This document shows positions 50,155-59,276 of a stretch of 64,000 bases of DNA, in pieces (position 1 is the stretch's first letter; each line of letters starts with the position of its first letter). The notes beneath the pieces are model-generated. The model made no database searches, was not told the origin of the DNA, and saw nothing but the letters and a program-made list of their open reading frames with translations. This stretch comes from Micromonospora sp. NBC_01740 (GTDB lineage: Bacteria > Actinomycetota > Actinomycetes > Mycobacteriales > Micromonosporaceae). Where the stretch lies: the NCBI RefSeq assembly GCF_035920365.1, contig NZ_CP109150.1:6138001-6202000 (forward strand), in the 5' to 3' direction. The translations under genes were made by a program, and so were the position numbers.

Positions 50155-51315
50155 TCAAGGCCTGGACAGGGCTTCCCACGGGCTGGCCCCGGCGAGCGCC
50201 GAGCGCACCCGGTCGGTGTCCTCACCACGGCGGCGCGGGGCCCGCGGGATCCCGGCGGGCGTCCGCGAGAAGCGGGGCACCGGGGCCGGCTGGGCGACCC
50301 CCTCGACCTCGACGACGGCGCGCCGGGCCCGCACCTGCGGGTGCCCGGCCGACTCGGCGACGTCCAGCACCGGGTGTACGCACGCGTCGACGCTCCCGAA
50401 GACGCCGGTCCACTCCTGCCGGGTGCGTCCGGCGAAGACCTGCGCGATCCGCTCGGCCCAGCCGGCCCACCCCGACTCGTCGAACTGCCCCGGCCCGTCC
50501 TCGGGATCGAGGCCGAGGGTGAGCAGGAACGTGCGGTAGAACTTCGCCTCGATGGCCGCGACGGACATGAACCTGTCGTCGGCGGTGCGGTACACCCGGT
50601 AGAAGTGCGCCCCGCCGTCGAGGTAGTTCGTCCCCCGGGTGAGGTTCCAGGCGCCCCGCCCGAGCATCGAGCGGATGACGACGGTGAGCAGCCCGCTGCC
50701 CTCGAGCATCGAGGAGTCCACGACCTGCCCACGCCCGGAGGAGACGCGCTCGTGCAGGGCGGCCAGGACGCCGAAGGCCAGCACCATGCCGCCGCCGGCG
50801 AAGTCGGCCAGGTACATCGGCGGCACGACGGGGCCCTGCTCGGGCAGGCCGATCGTGTCGAGCACGCCGGAGACGGCGATGTAGTTGAGGTCGTGCCCGG
50901 CGGCCGAGGCGAGCGGGCCGTCCTGGCCCCAGCCGGTCATCCGCGCCACGACGAGGCGCGGGTACCGCTCGGTGAGTTCGGCCGGGTCCAGGCCGAGACG
51001 TTCGAGCACCCCGGGACGGAACGGGTCGAGCAGCACGTCCGCGTCGGCGAGCAGCCGGTGCACGAGCCGCCGGTCGGCCTCCGACTTCAGGTCGAGCGTG
51101 ACGGTCGTACGGCCGCGGTCGATCGCGTTGACCTGCGCGCGCTCCCGCCGGTCGGGCTCGCCGGGCGGGTCCACCCGCACGACCTGCGCACCGAGGTCGG
51201 CGAGCATCATCGTCGCGAACGGCACCGGCCCCTGCCCACCGAGTTCGACCAGGCGCAGGCCGGCCAGCGGCCCCTCGGACCGCGGGCCGGTGACCGGGCC
51301 GGGGGCGGCACTCAC
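50155..51315 (-). CDS. mcr: Alpha-methylacyl-CoA racemase (CaiB/BaiF family)
   Basis: 386 aa. GLRLVELGGQGPVPFATMML opens the CoA-transferase III fold. Racemase-specific residues are visible: VARMTGWGQDGPLASAAGHD followed by LNYIAVSG (His-Asp-x-Asn-Tyr), and PPMYLADFAGGGM with the catalytic Asp. These match M. tuberculosis MCR (His126, Asp156) rather than formyl-CoA transferases. In sterol breakdown AMACR inverts the 2-methyl centre so that dehydrogenases accept the side chain. GTG 51315 overlaps the upstream ligase stop. Confidence 0.9.
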   Translation of the reverse strand: MSAAPGPVTGPRSEGPLAGLRLVELGGQGPVPFATMMLADLGAQVVRVDPPGEPDRRERAQVNAIDRGRTTVTLDLKSEADRRLVHRLLADADVLLDPFRPGVLERLGLDPAELTERYPRLVVARMTGWGQDGPLASAAGHDLNYIAVSGVLDTIGLPEQGPVVPPMYLADFAGGGMVLAFGVLAALHERVSSGRGQVVDSSMLEGSGLLTVVIRSMLGRGAWNLTRGTNYLDGGAHFYRVYRTADDRFMSVAAIEAKFYRTFLLTLGLDPEDGPGQFDESGWAGWAERIAQVFAGRTRQEWTGVFGSVDACVHPVLDVAESAGHPQVRARRAVVEVEGVAQPAPVPRFSRTPAGIPRAPRRRGEDTDRVRSALAGASPWEALSRP

Positions 51316-52949
51316 GCCTGCTCCCCGGCGCCGGCCGGGACCGGGCCGGTCACGGCGCGGGGGTCCGTGCTCCACGTCCGCGGGGTCACGCCCTCCTCGC
51401 GCAGGACCCGCTTGAGGACCCGCCCGACGGCGTTCTTGGGCAGCTCGGCGCGGACCTCGATGTGGGAGGGGACGGCGTACCGCGGAATCCGCGGGTGCAG
51501 CCACTCGAAGAGCTCCGCGGGGTCGATCCGGGCGCCGGGCGCCGGCACGACCGTCACCTTGAGGTCGTCCTCGGCCAGCGGGGAGGGGACCGCGTGGACG
51601 GCGACCTCGCCGACGGCCGGGTGGGCCGCGACGATGCCCTCGATCTCGAAGCTGGAGATGTTCTCGCCGCCGCGGCGCAGGTAGTCCTTGCCGCGGTCGA
51701 CGAAGTAGAGGTAGCCGTCCTCGTCGAGACGGCCGTAGTCGCCGCAGTGGAACCACAGGCCCCGGAAGACCTCCAGGGTCTTCTCCGGCTGGCGCCAGTA
51801 GCCGTTGAACATGATCGCCGGGCGGGTGGGGCGGGCGACGATCTCGCCGACCGCGCCGACGGGCAGCGGGTTGTCGTGCTCGTCGACGATGCGCACCTCG
51901 AAGGAATCGTTGATCTTGCCGGCGGCCCCGGCGCGGTAACCCCCGGGCGGGGTGAGCGTGATCAGGCTGGCCTCGGTCAGGCCGTAGGCGCCCGAGCCGA
52001 CCCGCTCCACGCCGAACCGCTCGGTCCAACGGGCGGCGAGGTCGGCGGTGACCGGCGAGCCGGACACGACGCGCAGCTGGCCGAAGGCCTTGCGGGCGGC
52101 CTCGGACTCGGGGGCGCCGGCGATCATCGGCAGCATCGAGCCCATGAGCGCGGCCATCGTCGCGCGGGAGCGCAGGATCTCGTCCCAGAAGCCACTGACC
52201 GAGAAGCGCCGCGCGACGTCCATGGCCGAGCCGATCTGGAGCGAACCCATGACGTGCCCGACGGCGGCCATGTGGAACAGCGGCATCGCCGACCAGAGGA
52301 CGTCACCGGAGTGGCGCTCGAGGTTCTCGCGCATCTGGCGGGCCATGTTCGCCACGTAGCCGTGGCTGACCAGGCACGCCTTGGACGGTCCGGTCGTGCC
52401 GGCCGTGTAGATGAGGTGGCTGGTGGCGTACGCGTCGAGGTCCGGGGTGGTCGTCACCGCCGAGCCCTCGGCGACGGCGGTGTCGAAGTCGACGACCTCG
52501 GCGGCCCAGGCGGGCACCGGGCCGGAGGAGGGCCGGCCGGCCACGGGGGCGCCGACGAGGACCGGCGCCCGTAGCCCCGTGCCGACGAGGGCGTCGTCGA
52601 GGACGGGCACGAACTCGTCCTCGACGATCATCGCGACCGGGTCGGCGTCGAGCACCTGGTGGGCCAGTACGGGGCCGCGGTTGCTCGTGTTGAGCGGGAC
52701 GACGAAACCGCCGCAGAGCGTCGTCGCCCACCAGGCGAGCAGGGCCAGGCGGCCGTTGCGGGCGAGGACGACGACCCGGTCGCCGGGAGCGACGCGGTCG
52801 GCGAGGAACCCGGCGAGGCGACGCGACGCGGCATCGAGCTCAGCCACGGTGAACGGGGTGCCGGCGAGGGTGAGGGCAAGGTCCGGCTGTTCGTCGAGCA
52901 GGCGGGACAGGGCGGGCAGGAGGGGGGTGGCGGCGGTGGGACGGGTCAC
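51312..52949 (-). CDS. AMP-dependent acyl-CoA ligase (CaiC-like)
   Basis: 545 aa. HLIYTAGTTGPSKACLVSHG (ATP loop, about residues 181-200), SAMPLFHMAAVGHV, GSGAYGLTEASL, HCGDYGRLDEDGYLYFVDRG, RRGGENISSFEIEG and LPKNAVGRVLKRVL are present. This pattern is closer to carnitine/crotonobetaine-type ligases than to FadD3. It is translationally coupled to the racemase gene, so it likely makes the CoA ester that the racemase uses. GTG 52949 is used. Confidence 0.87.
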   Translation of the reverse strand: MTRPTAATPLLPALSRLLDEQPDLALTLAGTPFTVAELDAASRRLAGFLADRVAPGDRVVVLARNGRLALLAWWATTLCGGFVVPLNTSNRGPVLAHQVLDADPVAMIVEDEFVPVLDDALVGTGLRAPVLVGAPVAGRPSSGPVPAWAAEVVDFDTAVAEGSAVTTTPDLDAYATSHLIYTAGTTGPSKACLVSHGYVANMARQMRENLERHSGDVLWSAMPLFHMAAVGHVMGSLQIGSAMDVARRFSVSGFWDEILRSRATMAALMGSMLPMIAGAPESEAARKAFGQLRVVSGSPVTADLAARWTERFGVERVGSGAYGLTEASLITLTPPGGYRAGAAGKINDSFEVRIVDEHDNPLPVGAVGEIVARPTRPAIMFNGYWRQPEKTLEVFRGLWFHCGDYGRLDEDGYLYFVDRGKDYLRRGGENISSFEIEGIVAAHPAVGEVAVHAVPSPLAEDDLKVTVVPAPGARIDPAELFEWLHPRIPRYAVPSHIEVRAELPKNAVGRVLKRVLREEGVTPRTWSTDPRAVTGPVPAGAGEQA

Positions 52950-53023
52950 TGGCTCTGGCTGCCTTTCTTCGGGCCGGCCGGTCGGGTGGGCGACCAGCCG
53001 GCCGGCGGGTGGGGAGCTGGCGC

Positions 53024-54601
53024 TCAGCCCTTCGTCATCGCGACGGTGCGCAGGTCGAACAGGCCGAGGTTGGTCCACGGCAGCTGCTCGGCCCCGACGA
53101 CCTTCGGGGAGGCGATGGTGGCGCTGGTGAGGTTGCAGAGCGGGATGAACCACGCCTCGGTGAACAGCCGCTCCCACAGTTGGTGGTACTGCGTGGCGCG
53201 CTCCCCCACGCTGGAGCGGGGGTCGGCGGCCCTGGCCGCGATCGGGGCGATGGTCCCGGGGTCGGTGGCGAGCTTGTAGTTGCCGGTGAAGTAGTTGTCC
53301 ACCGTGCCCGCCGGGTCGAGGCGCGGGTTGAAGGTGTTGGACACCTCGAGCTCGAAGTCGCCGGCGACGAAGCGGGCCTCGGTCTCGGAGTTCGGCGTCG
53401 GGTTGAGCTTCGCGTCGATGCCGGCCTGGGCCATGGCGGCCTGGATGGCGGTGGCGGGCTGCTCGGTGTTGGTGCCGGCGGAGAAGGTGATCGACACCTT
53501 GGCCCCGCCGGCTTCGGCGATCAGCGCCTTGGCCCTGGCGAGGTCGAACTCGTACGGGTAGGTCGCCGCCGGGTCCGCCCACGGACTGTCCGGATAGATG
53601 CTGCGGGTGGGCGTGCAGGTGTCGGCAAACAGGGCGCGGATGGCGGCCGGGTCGACCGAGCGTGCGATGGCCTCCCGGACCCGCTTGTCCTTGAGGTCGC
53701 CCATGTCGGCGCGCAGCAGGATGCCGAGGACGTTGCGGAACGGGCGGGTGGTGACCTTGAGCTGACCGGCCTCGCCGAGCTGGCGGGCCTGGACGACCTC
53801 GTTGGCCGAGGAGACGAAGCTGAGGTCGGTCTGACCGCTGACGACGCCGTTGAGTCGGGTGGCGCCCTCGGGGACGCGGGTGATCTCCATCCCGGCGAGG
53901 CGCCCGGCGTTCGGGTCCCAGTAGGCGCCTTCGGCGCGCTTGACGACGTACTTCTCGTTGGGCACGAACTCCGTGGCGACGTACGGGCCCGAGCCGGCGT
54001 TGCCGGGGGCGCGCTTGAGGTCGACGCCGTCGGCGATCGCCTTGGGCGAGACCATCATGCCGGCGGCGGTGGCCAGGGCCGAGGGGAGCACCGCGCCGGT
54101 GCCCGGCGTGAGGTTGAGGCGCACGGTGTGCGCGTCGACGACGGTGACGCCGGTGATGGCGGCGAGGTCCTGCTTGATGGTGCTCGTCGGCAGCGTCTGG
54201 CCGCGCTCGATGTTGACCTTGACGGCGGTCGCGTCGAAGGGCGTCCCGTCGTGGAAGGTGACGTCGTCGCGTAGGGCGAGTTCGAGGTGGGAGCCGTCCT
54301 TGGCGTAGGTCCACGAGGTCGCCAGGCCGGGGACGATCCCGTCCCTGGAGTCGACCATGGTGAGCCGGTCGTAGATCAGCGTGAGGTAGGGGTAACCGCC
54401 GGGGGCCGGCTGGGCCGGGTCGAGGTTCTGGAACGGGGACGAGGCCGTGACCCGCAGGACGGCGTCGGGGTCGATCTCCCCCGTGCCGGCACCGGTGGCG
54501 CCGGGGCTGCTGGTCGGGTTGCCGGAGCAGGCTCCGAGAGCGAGGGTGGCGAGCAGGCTGGTGGCGACGGCGAGGCGTCGGTGGTGCGGGAGGCGGGACA
54601 A
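53024..54601 (-). CDS. Extracellular solute-binding lipoprotein, family 5 (SBP2)
   Basis: 525 aa. Leader LSRLPHHRRLAVATSLLATL followed by lipobox LGAC, then GEIDPDAVLRVTASSPFQNL and the family 5 segments SHLELALRDDVTFHDGTPFD and REAIARSVDPAAI. It is a clear paralog of SBP1 (41660) along its whole length. No permease genes adjoin it, so it probably shares the OppBCDF-like importer. The start is uncertain: TTG 54601 has AAGGAG four bases upstream and gives a proper signal peptide. Confidence 0.87.
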   Translation of the reverse strand: MSRLPHHRRLAVATSLLATLALGACSGNPTSSPGATGAGTGEIDPDAVLRVTASSPFQNLDPAQPAPGGYPYLTLIYDRLTMVDSRDGIVPGLATSWTYAKDGSHLELALRDDVTFHDGTPFDATAVKVNIERGQTLPTSTIKQDLAAITGVTVVDAHTVRLNLTPGTGAVLPSALATAAGMMVSPKAIADGVDLKRAPGNAGSGPYVATEFVPNEKYVVKRAEGAYWDPNAGRLAGMEITRVPEGATRLNGVVSGQTDLSFVSSANEVVQARQLGEAGQLKVTTRPFRNVLGILLRADMGDLKDKRVREAIARSVDPAAIRALFADTCTPTRSIYPDSPWADPAATYPYEFDLARAKALIAEAGGAKVSITFSAGTNTEQPATAIQAAMAQAGIDAKLNPTPNSETEARFVAGDFELEVSNTFNPRLDPAGTVDNYFTGNYKLATDPGTIAPIAARAADPRSSVGERATQYHQLWERLFTEAWFIPLCNLTSATIASPKVVGAEQLPWTNLGLFDLRTVAMTKG

Positions 54602-54831
54602 GGTGCTCCTTTCCTGACCTGCCGCTCCGAGCCGGGAGCGGCTCCGCGGCTGGCGGCGGGGTCCCGGGTGTCCGGGGCGCGGCCGGGGTGCCGACGGGTC
54701 GTTCGGCAGTGGCCGCGCGGGCGCGGTGGTCACGGTGGGTGGTGGATGGCGTCGGCGGCGTGATGCCCGCCTGGAGCTGCTCGGCGCGCGGCGTCCCCGA
54801 GGCTGCCGGCATGCGGCGCCCCCGCGAACCA

Positions 54832-54845
54832 ACCAAGCGCTCGGT
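54832..54845. promoter_or_regulatory. KstR2-type operator, one mismatch, on the SBP2 side
   Basis: ACCAAGCGCTCGGT differs from AnCAAGnnCTTGnT in CTTG becoming CTCG. Outer arms AACC and GGTTGG preserve the wider palindrome. It is about 230 bases upstream of the SBP2 start. Confidence 0.8.
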
Positions 54846-54894
54846 TGGGACGGTAGGGGCAGGCTGCGGGCGCGTCAATGGGCGGACGCCCGCC

Positions 54895-55052
54895 GCGACC
54901 CACAAAAGGACGCCACCGCGACCCACGGCCGGACGCCACCCGCGACCCACGAAGGGACGCACCACCCACGGACGGACGCCACCGCGGCCCACGGAGGAAC
55001 GCCGCCGCGGTCCGCACGGACGGGCGCCGCCGCGACCCGTGGGAACGACGCC
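54895..55052. repeat. Seven imperfect tandem repeats of about 23 bp
   Basis: Units begin at 54895, 54918, 54942, 54964, 54984, 55007 and 55032, each 20-25 bases, with the pattern GCGACCCACG..GGACGCCACC. Unit 4 lacks the leading GCG and units 5-7 drift. The array lies between the two operators and is not coding in either direction as far as I can tell. Confidence 0.8.
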
Positions 55053-55100
55053 GGGGCGCAAGCGTTGCCAGCGCGCCACCGGGTCGCTAAAGTGCGATCA

Positions 55101-55114
55101 AGCAAGCGCTTGGT
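55101..55114. promoter_or_regulatory. KstR2-type operator upstream of the thioesterase gene
   Basis: AGCAAGCGCTTGGT, perfect match. It is 29 bases before the GTG start at 55144, the same distance as at 33236, so it should repress the plus-strand unit 55144-60146. Confidence 0.9.
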
Positions 55115-55143
55115 TGCCCTGACCGGCCGAAGGAGTCCGCCCG

Positions 55144-55791
55144 GTGAAAGCCACCCTCGCCACGGCACAGCCCCGCGACACCGGCATCGACGCCGTCGCC
55201 TCAGCCACCCGCCGGCTCGTCGACGCGATCACCCGCGCGGGCGGGGCCATCGACGCCGACGCCGACCGGATCGTGGCCGACCTCGACGGGCTCACCGCCC
55301 GGATCGACGCCCACGCTCCGGGCCTCTCCGAGCGGATCGCGACGATGTGGCGCCAGCCCGGCCCGGGCCGTTTCGACCCCGCCGGCGGCACCGAGAACCC
55401 GCTGTCGCCGCCGGTGAGTCTCTGGGTCGAGCCGGACGGCTCGCTGCGCGGCGAGGTCACCCTGAGGCTGGCCTTCCAGGGACCTCCGGGGCACGTGCAC
55501 GGCGGCACCTCGGCCATGCTCATGGACCACGCCCTCGGCATCGCCAACGCCCGCGCCGGATACGCCGCGGTGACCGTCGGGCTCGACGTCTCCTTCCGCG
55601 CGGCCATCCCGATCGGCTCGACGATCACGATCCTGGCCCGGCACGACGGGCGCGACGGGCGCAAGGTACGCAGCTCCGGCGAGCTGCGCGTCGGGGACCT
55701 CACGTGCGTCACGGCCACCGGCACCTTCGTGCTGATGGACGACCCGTCGACGCGGGACAGGTTCCGACGAGACTCGAGGGAGCAGGGATGA
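55144..55791 (+). CDS. PaaI-like acyl-CoA thioesterase
   Basis: 215 aa. An N-terminal helical part of about 85 residues precedes a hot-dog domain with GPPGHVHGGTSAMLMDHALG (the PaaI/4HBT HGG signature near residue 117) and RAAIPIGSTITILA. Such thioesterases release CoA from stalled acyl-CoA intermediates. GAAGGAG precedes GTG 55144. First gene of a plus-strand unit running to the luciferase-like genes. Confidence 0.85.
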   Translation: MKATLATAQPRDTGIDAVASATRRLVDAITRAGGAIDADADRIVADLDGLTARIDAHAPGLSERIATMWRQPGPGRFDPAGGTENPLSPPVSLWVEPDGSLRGEVTLRLAFQGPPGHVHGGTSAMLMDHALGIANARAGYAAVTVGLDVSFRAAIPIGSTITILARHDGRDGRKVRSSGELRVGDLTCVTATGTFVLMDDPSTRDRFRRDSREQG

Positions 55792-56663
55792 GCACGAGTC
55801 CCGACCCGACCAGCGCCCCACCCGGTCCGCTCGCCGGCCGCGGTGCCCTCGTCATCGGCGGGGGTGGCGGCTTCGGCCGCGCCATCGCCGCCGCGCTGGC
55901 CGCCGACGGGGCCGCCGTGACGATCATGGGGCGCACCGAGGCCACGCTGCGAGCGGCGGCCGCGACGATCGCCGCAGCCGTTCCCGGGGCGCTGCCGGTG
56001 CGGGTCAGCGTCGGCGACTCCGCCCTCGATCAGGACGTGGCCGCCGCGGTGCGCGTCGCCGACGAGACCCCGTTGGCGGCCGTCGTCACGACCGTCGGCG
56101 GCGGCACCTTCCGCCCCGTGCTCGCCCTCGACGCCGAGACCCTCGAGTACGACTTCCGTCGCAACGTCACGACGGCGCTGCACGCGATCCGGCACGGCGG
56201 ACAGGCCCTGGCCGCGCGCGGTGGGGGCTCGATCGTGTGCACCTCGTCGAGCGCGGGCGGGCACTCCTTCCCGTTCATGCCGTCGTACTCGGTGAGCAAG
56301 GCCGCGCTCGAGGCGCTCGTCCGGGTCGCCGCCGACGAGCTCGGCCACCTCGCGGTGCGGGTCAACGTCGTACGCCCCGGCATCGTGGCCACCGACGGGA
56401 AGAACCCGGGCCTGCTGCTGGCCGACCCCGAACTGGCCGCCGCGACCGTCGCCGAGAAGCCCCTGTCGCGAGTCGGACGCGCCGAGGACGTCGCCGCCGC
56501 GGTCCGCTTCCTGTGCGGCCCCGAGTCGTCGTGGATCACCGGCGCGTGCCTGCCGGTCGAGGGCGGGGCGCACCTGCGCCGCGCGCCCCGACTGGAGAAG
56601 CTCGCCCGGATCGTCGGTGGCGACGAGGTCGTCGACGCCGCCCTGGCGGGCCGCATCCCATGA
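55788..56663 (+). CDS. Short-chain dehydrogenase
   Basis: 291 aa SDR. ALVIGGGGGFGRAIAAAL is the cofactor site, then VTTVGGGTFRPVLAL, CTSSSAGGHSFPFMPSYSVS followed by K (Ser-Tyr-Lys intact), and the end segment WITGACLPVEGGAHLRR. ATG 55788 overlaps the thioesterase stop; its own stop overlaps the next ATG, so three genes are coupled. Substrate unknown. Confidence 0.85.
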   Translation: MSTSPDPTSAPPGPLAGRGALVIGGGGGFGRAIAAALAADGAAVTIMGRTEATLRAAAATIAAAVPGALPVRVSVGDSALDQDVAAAVRVADETPLAAVVTTVGGGTFRPVLALDAETLEYDFRRNVTTALHAIRHGGQALAARGGGSIVCTSSSAGGHSFPFMPSYSVSKAALEALVRVAADELGHLAVRVNVVRPGIVATDGKNPGLLLADPELAAATVAEKPLSRVGRAEDVAAAVRFLCGPESSWITGACLPVEGGAHLRRAPRLEKLARIVGGDEVVDAALAGRIP

Positions 56664-57808
56664 CGGCGGCACAGGTGCCCGCCACCCGGATGGAGCTGGC
56701 CACGACACTGCCGCCGACGACGGCGCTGCGCGAGGTGCCCGCGGTCGCGGCGCGCATCGAACGGCTCGGCTTCGACACCGTGCACGTCCCCGAGACGACG
56801 CACGACTCCCTGGCGGTCGCCCTGCTCGCGGCCGAGCACACCAGCCGGATCACCGTACGCACCAGCATGACGCTGGCCTTCCCCCGCAGCCCGATGGTGA
56901 CCGCGTACGCCGCGTGGGACCTCGCGCGGTTCTCCGAGGGTCGCTTCCAGCTCGGGCTGGCCACCCAGGTGCGCGGCAACATCGTCGGCCGCTTCTCGGT
57001 GCCGTGGGACCGGCCGGCCGAGAACCTGCGCGACTACCTCGCCTCGATCCGGGCGATCTTCGCCGCCTTCGCCACGGGCGGGCCCCTGGAGCACGAGGGC
57101 AGCCACTACCGCTTCACCCGGCTCCAGCCCTACTTCAACCCCGGCCCGCTGTCGACCGCGGCCCCGGCGCTCTACACCGGCGGGGTCAACCGGCGCGTCT
57201 GCGAGGTGGCCGGCGAGCTCGCCGACGGCTTCGTCACCCACGCGACGAACTCGCACCCGAGCCACCTGCGCACGGTCGTGCTCCCCGCACTCCGCGCCGG
57301 GGCCGAGCGCGCCGGACGCTCCCGGATCCCGCGGGTCGTCGTCGTGTCCAAGTCGATCACCGGTCCGACACCGGCCGCACTCGCCGCGAGCCGCGACTCC
57401 GCCCGCCAGGAGCTGGCGTTCCTCTTCTCCACCCCGGCCTACCGGACGACCCTGGACCGGCTCGGCCTGGGCCGGGTCGGCGAACGGCTCGCCGGGATGG
57501 CCGCCTCCGGGCGCTGGGCGGGACTCGCCGACACCCTCGACGACGAGACCCTGGCCACGCTCATCCCGCACGGCACCTACGCCGAACTGCCGGACGTGCT
57601 CGAACAGGCCTACGGCGGGCTCGCCGACGGGCTCGGGCTCGGGCTGCCGCTCGACCCGGCCGACGACGAGGACTTCGGCGCGCTGCTCGAACGCCTCCGG
57701 CGTATCCCGACGAGTACCGCGACCTGCGACCCGCCAGCGACCGGCGGCCCCAGCGAAGAGGCCACCGGCGCGACGCGCGGCGGCGCCGGATCGGAGATCC
57801 TACCATGA
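56660..57808 (+). CDS. Luciferase-like (LLM) F420-type oxidoreductase 1
   Basis: 382 aa. TIM barrel of the luciferase-like family: FDTVHVPETTHDSLAVALLA, ITVRTSMTLAFPRSPMVTAY, GRFQLGLATQVRGNIVGRFS and YTGGVNRRVCEVAGELADGF. Such mycobacterial-type LLM proteins usually use F420; flavin use is also possible. The last 40 residues (after about 340) are low-complexity and overlap into the next gene. Coupled to the SDR by ATGA. Confidence 0.82.
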   Translation: MTAAQVPATRMELATTLPPTTALREVPAVAARIERLGFDTVHVPETTHDSLAVALLAAEHTSRITVRTSMTLAFPRSPMVTAYAAWDLARFSEGRFQLGLATQVRGNIVGRFSVPWDRPAENLRDYLASIRAIFAAFATGGPLEHEGSHYRFTRLQPYFNPGPLSTAAPALYTGGVNRRVCEVAGELADGFVTHATNSHPSHLRTVVLPALRAGAERAGRSRIPRVVVVSKSITGPTPAALAASRDSARQELAFLFSTPAYRTTLDRLGLGRVGERLAGMAASGRWAGLADTLDDETLATLIPHGTYAELPDVLEQAYGGLADGLGLGLPLDPADDEDFGALLERLRRIPTSTATCDPPATGGPSEEATGATRGGAGSEILP

Positions 57809-58701
57809 CCGCACGCATCGGGCTGCTCACCCCGGTCGTCGTCCAGCATCCGCGCACCGCCGCCGCCTGGGAGCGGGACGTCCTGGCCGGCCCCGACGTC
57901 GGCGGTACGCTGCTGGCCATCGCCCGCGCCGCCGACGACCTGGGCTACCACCACCTGACGTGCAGCGAGCACGTCGCGGTGCCCGCCCCGATCGCCGCCG
58001 AGCGGGGCGGGACGTACTTCGATCCCGTGGCCACGCTGTCGTTCCTCGCCTCGGCGACGCGCCGCGTCCGGCTCGCGACGAACGTCGTCGTCATCGGCTA
58101 CCACCACCCGCTGGCCCTCGCCAAGACCTACGGCACCCTCGACCTGCTCAGCGGCGGGCGCGTCATCCTCGGGGTCGGCGTCGGCAGCCTCGAGGAGGAG
58201 TTCGACCTGCTCGGCGCCGAGTTCGCCGGGCGCGGCGCGGTCGCGGACGAGGCGATCGCGGCCCTGCGCGCCGCCTGGGGCAGGGCCGTGCCGCACCACG
58301 AGGGGCCCCGGTTCACGTTCACCGACTTCGTCGTCGAACCGCACGCGCCGCGCACCACGGTGCCGCTGTGGTTCGGTGGGCGCACCCGCCGCTCGCTGCG
58401 CCGTGCCGTGGCGTACGGCACCGGGTGGGCGCCGTTCGGCCTCGGGCCGCAGGAGCTGACCCGCCTGTGGACCTCCGTGGAGCGCCCGGACGACTTCGAC
58501 CTCGTGCTGCAGATCCCCCCGCTGGACCCGCTCGGGGACCCGGACGGCTCCCGCGAGCACCTGCGCACGGCCGATGCCGTCGGGGCGACCGCGGTCAACG
58601 CCAGCCTCGTGGCCACCTCGGCGGCCCACCACCTCGCGCAGATGGCCGCGCTGCGCGAGCTCACCCCGGAACGCTTCGAGACGAACGCGGCCACGACCTG
58701 A
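57805..58701 (+). CDS. Luciferase-like (LLM) F420-type oxidoreductase 2
   Basis: 298 aa. IGLLTPVVVQHPR, HHLTCSEHVAVPAPIA, YFDPVATLSFLASATRRVRL, LAKTYGTLDLLSGGRVILGV, VGSLEEEFDLLGAEFAGRG and WFGGRTRRSLRRAV are the standard F420-LLM segments. ATG 57805 overlaps the previous stop. It is close in pattern to LLM 3 at 59277, so the two are probably duplicates with related substrates. Confidence 0.85.
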   Translation: MTARIGLLTPVVVQHPRTAAAWERDVLAGPDVGGTLLAIARAADDLGYHHLTCSEHVAVPAPIAAERGGTYFDPVATLSFLASATRRVRLATNVVVIGYHHPLALAKTYGTLDLLSGGRVILGVGVGSLEEEFDLLGAEFAGRGAVADEAIAALRAAWGRAVPHHEGPRFTFTDFVVEPHAPRTTVPLWFGGRTRRSLRRAVAYGTGWAPFGLGPQELTRLWTSVERPDDFDLVLQIPPLDPLGDPDGSREHLRTADAVGATAVNASLVATSAAHHLAQMAALRELTPERFETNAATT

Positions 58702-58753
58702 CCGGCCACCGGCCGGATCGGCCCGCGAGAAGCCCGCTCGGAAGGAACCCACC

Positions 58754-59272
58754 ATGACCGACTCGCAGCCCGACCGGCTCGCCCGGCTCGAGGCGCGCCT
58801 CGAGCAGGCCGAACGGCGCCTCGCCGCCGCCGAGGACCGGCTCGCCCTGTGGCAGATCGTCGCTAGCTACGGCCCCGCCGTGGACAGCGGCTCAGCCGAG
58901 GTCACCGCCCGGATGTGGACCGAGGAGGGCGTGTACGACACCTACCCGGTCGTGCTCGACGGCCGGGACGCGCTGCGCGCCATGGTGACCGGCGAGCGGC
59001 ACCAGGCCCTGATCCACTCCGGCGCCGCCCATCTCATGGGCCTGCCGCACATCGTCGTCGACGGCGATCGGGCCGTCGTGACGAACTACTCGCAGCTCGT
59101 GCTCCACGCTCCCGACGAGAACGGCTACCGGATCTGGCGTACCGGCTCCAACCGGTGGGAGTTCACCCGCACCGCCGAGGGCTGGAAGGTGACCCACCGC
59201 TGGAACCGCCAGCTCGACGGCACCGACGAGGGCCGCGACATCCTCGCCCGTGCCGTCGAATCCGAGGCCTGA
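58754..59272 (+). CDS. SnoaL-like (NTF2-fold) protein
   Basis: 172 aa. An N-terminal charged helix (LARLEARLEQAERRLAAAED) could form a coiled coil. The cone fold follows with IVASYGPAVDSGSAEVTARM, WTEEGVYDTYPVVLDGRDAL and VTHRWNRQLDG, similar to SnoaL-like dehydratase/isomerase proteins. GAAGGAACCC precedes ATG 58754. It lies between two LLM genes and may act on the same intermediate. Confidence 0.78.
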   Translation: MTDSQPDRLARLEARLEQAERRLAAAEDRLALWQIVASYGPAVDSGSAEVTARMWTEEGVYDTYPVVLDGRDALRAMVTGERHQALIHSGAAHLMGLPHIVVDGDRAVVTNYSQLVLHAPDENGYRIWRTGSNRWEFTRTAEGWKVTHRWNRQLDGTDEGRDILARAVESEA

Positions 59273-59276
59273 GGCC

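Larger units (their letters stand above)
54602..55143. other. Divergent control region of 542 bases with two operators and a tandem repeat
   Basis: No gene. It contains a degenerate operator (54832), an array of seven imperfect 23-base repeats (54895-55052) and a perfect operator (55101). The left 200 bases show no clear signal besides the ribosome site of SBP2. Confidence 0.7.

Noticed and set aside
54895..55052. CRISPR array
   Set aside because: The repeats are contiguous and imperfect, with no spacers and no cas genes.
55053..55072. GCAAGCGTTGC sequence as an eleventh operator
   Set aside because: The right half (GTTGC) does not fit CTTGnT, and the real operator lies about 45 bases further right.
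51312..55079. Possible giant fusion of a ligase with an upstream domain
   Set aside because: The part before 52949 is an out-of-frame reading of the SBP2 gene and of the repeat array.
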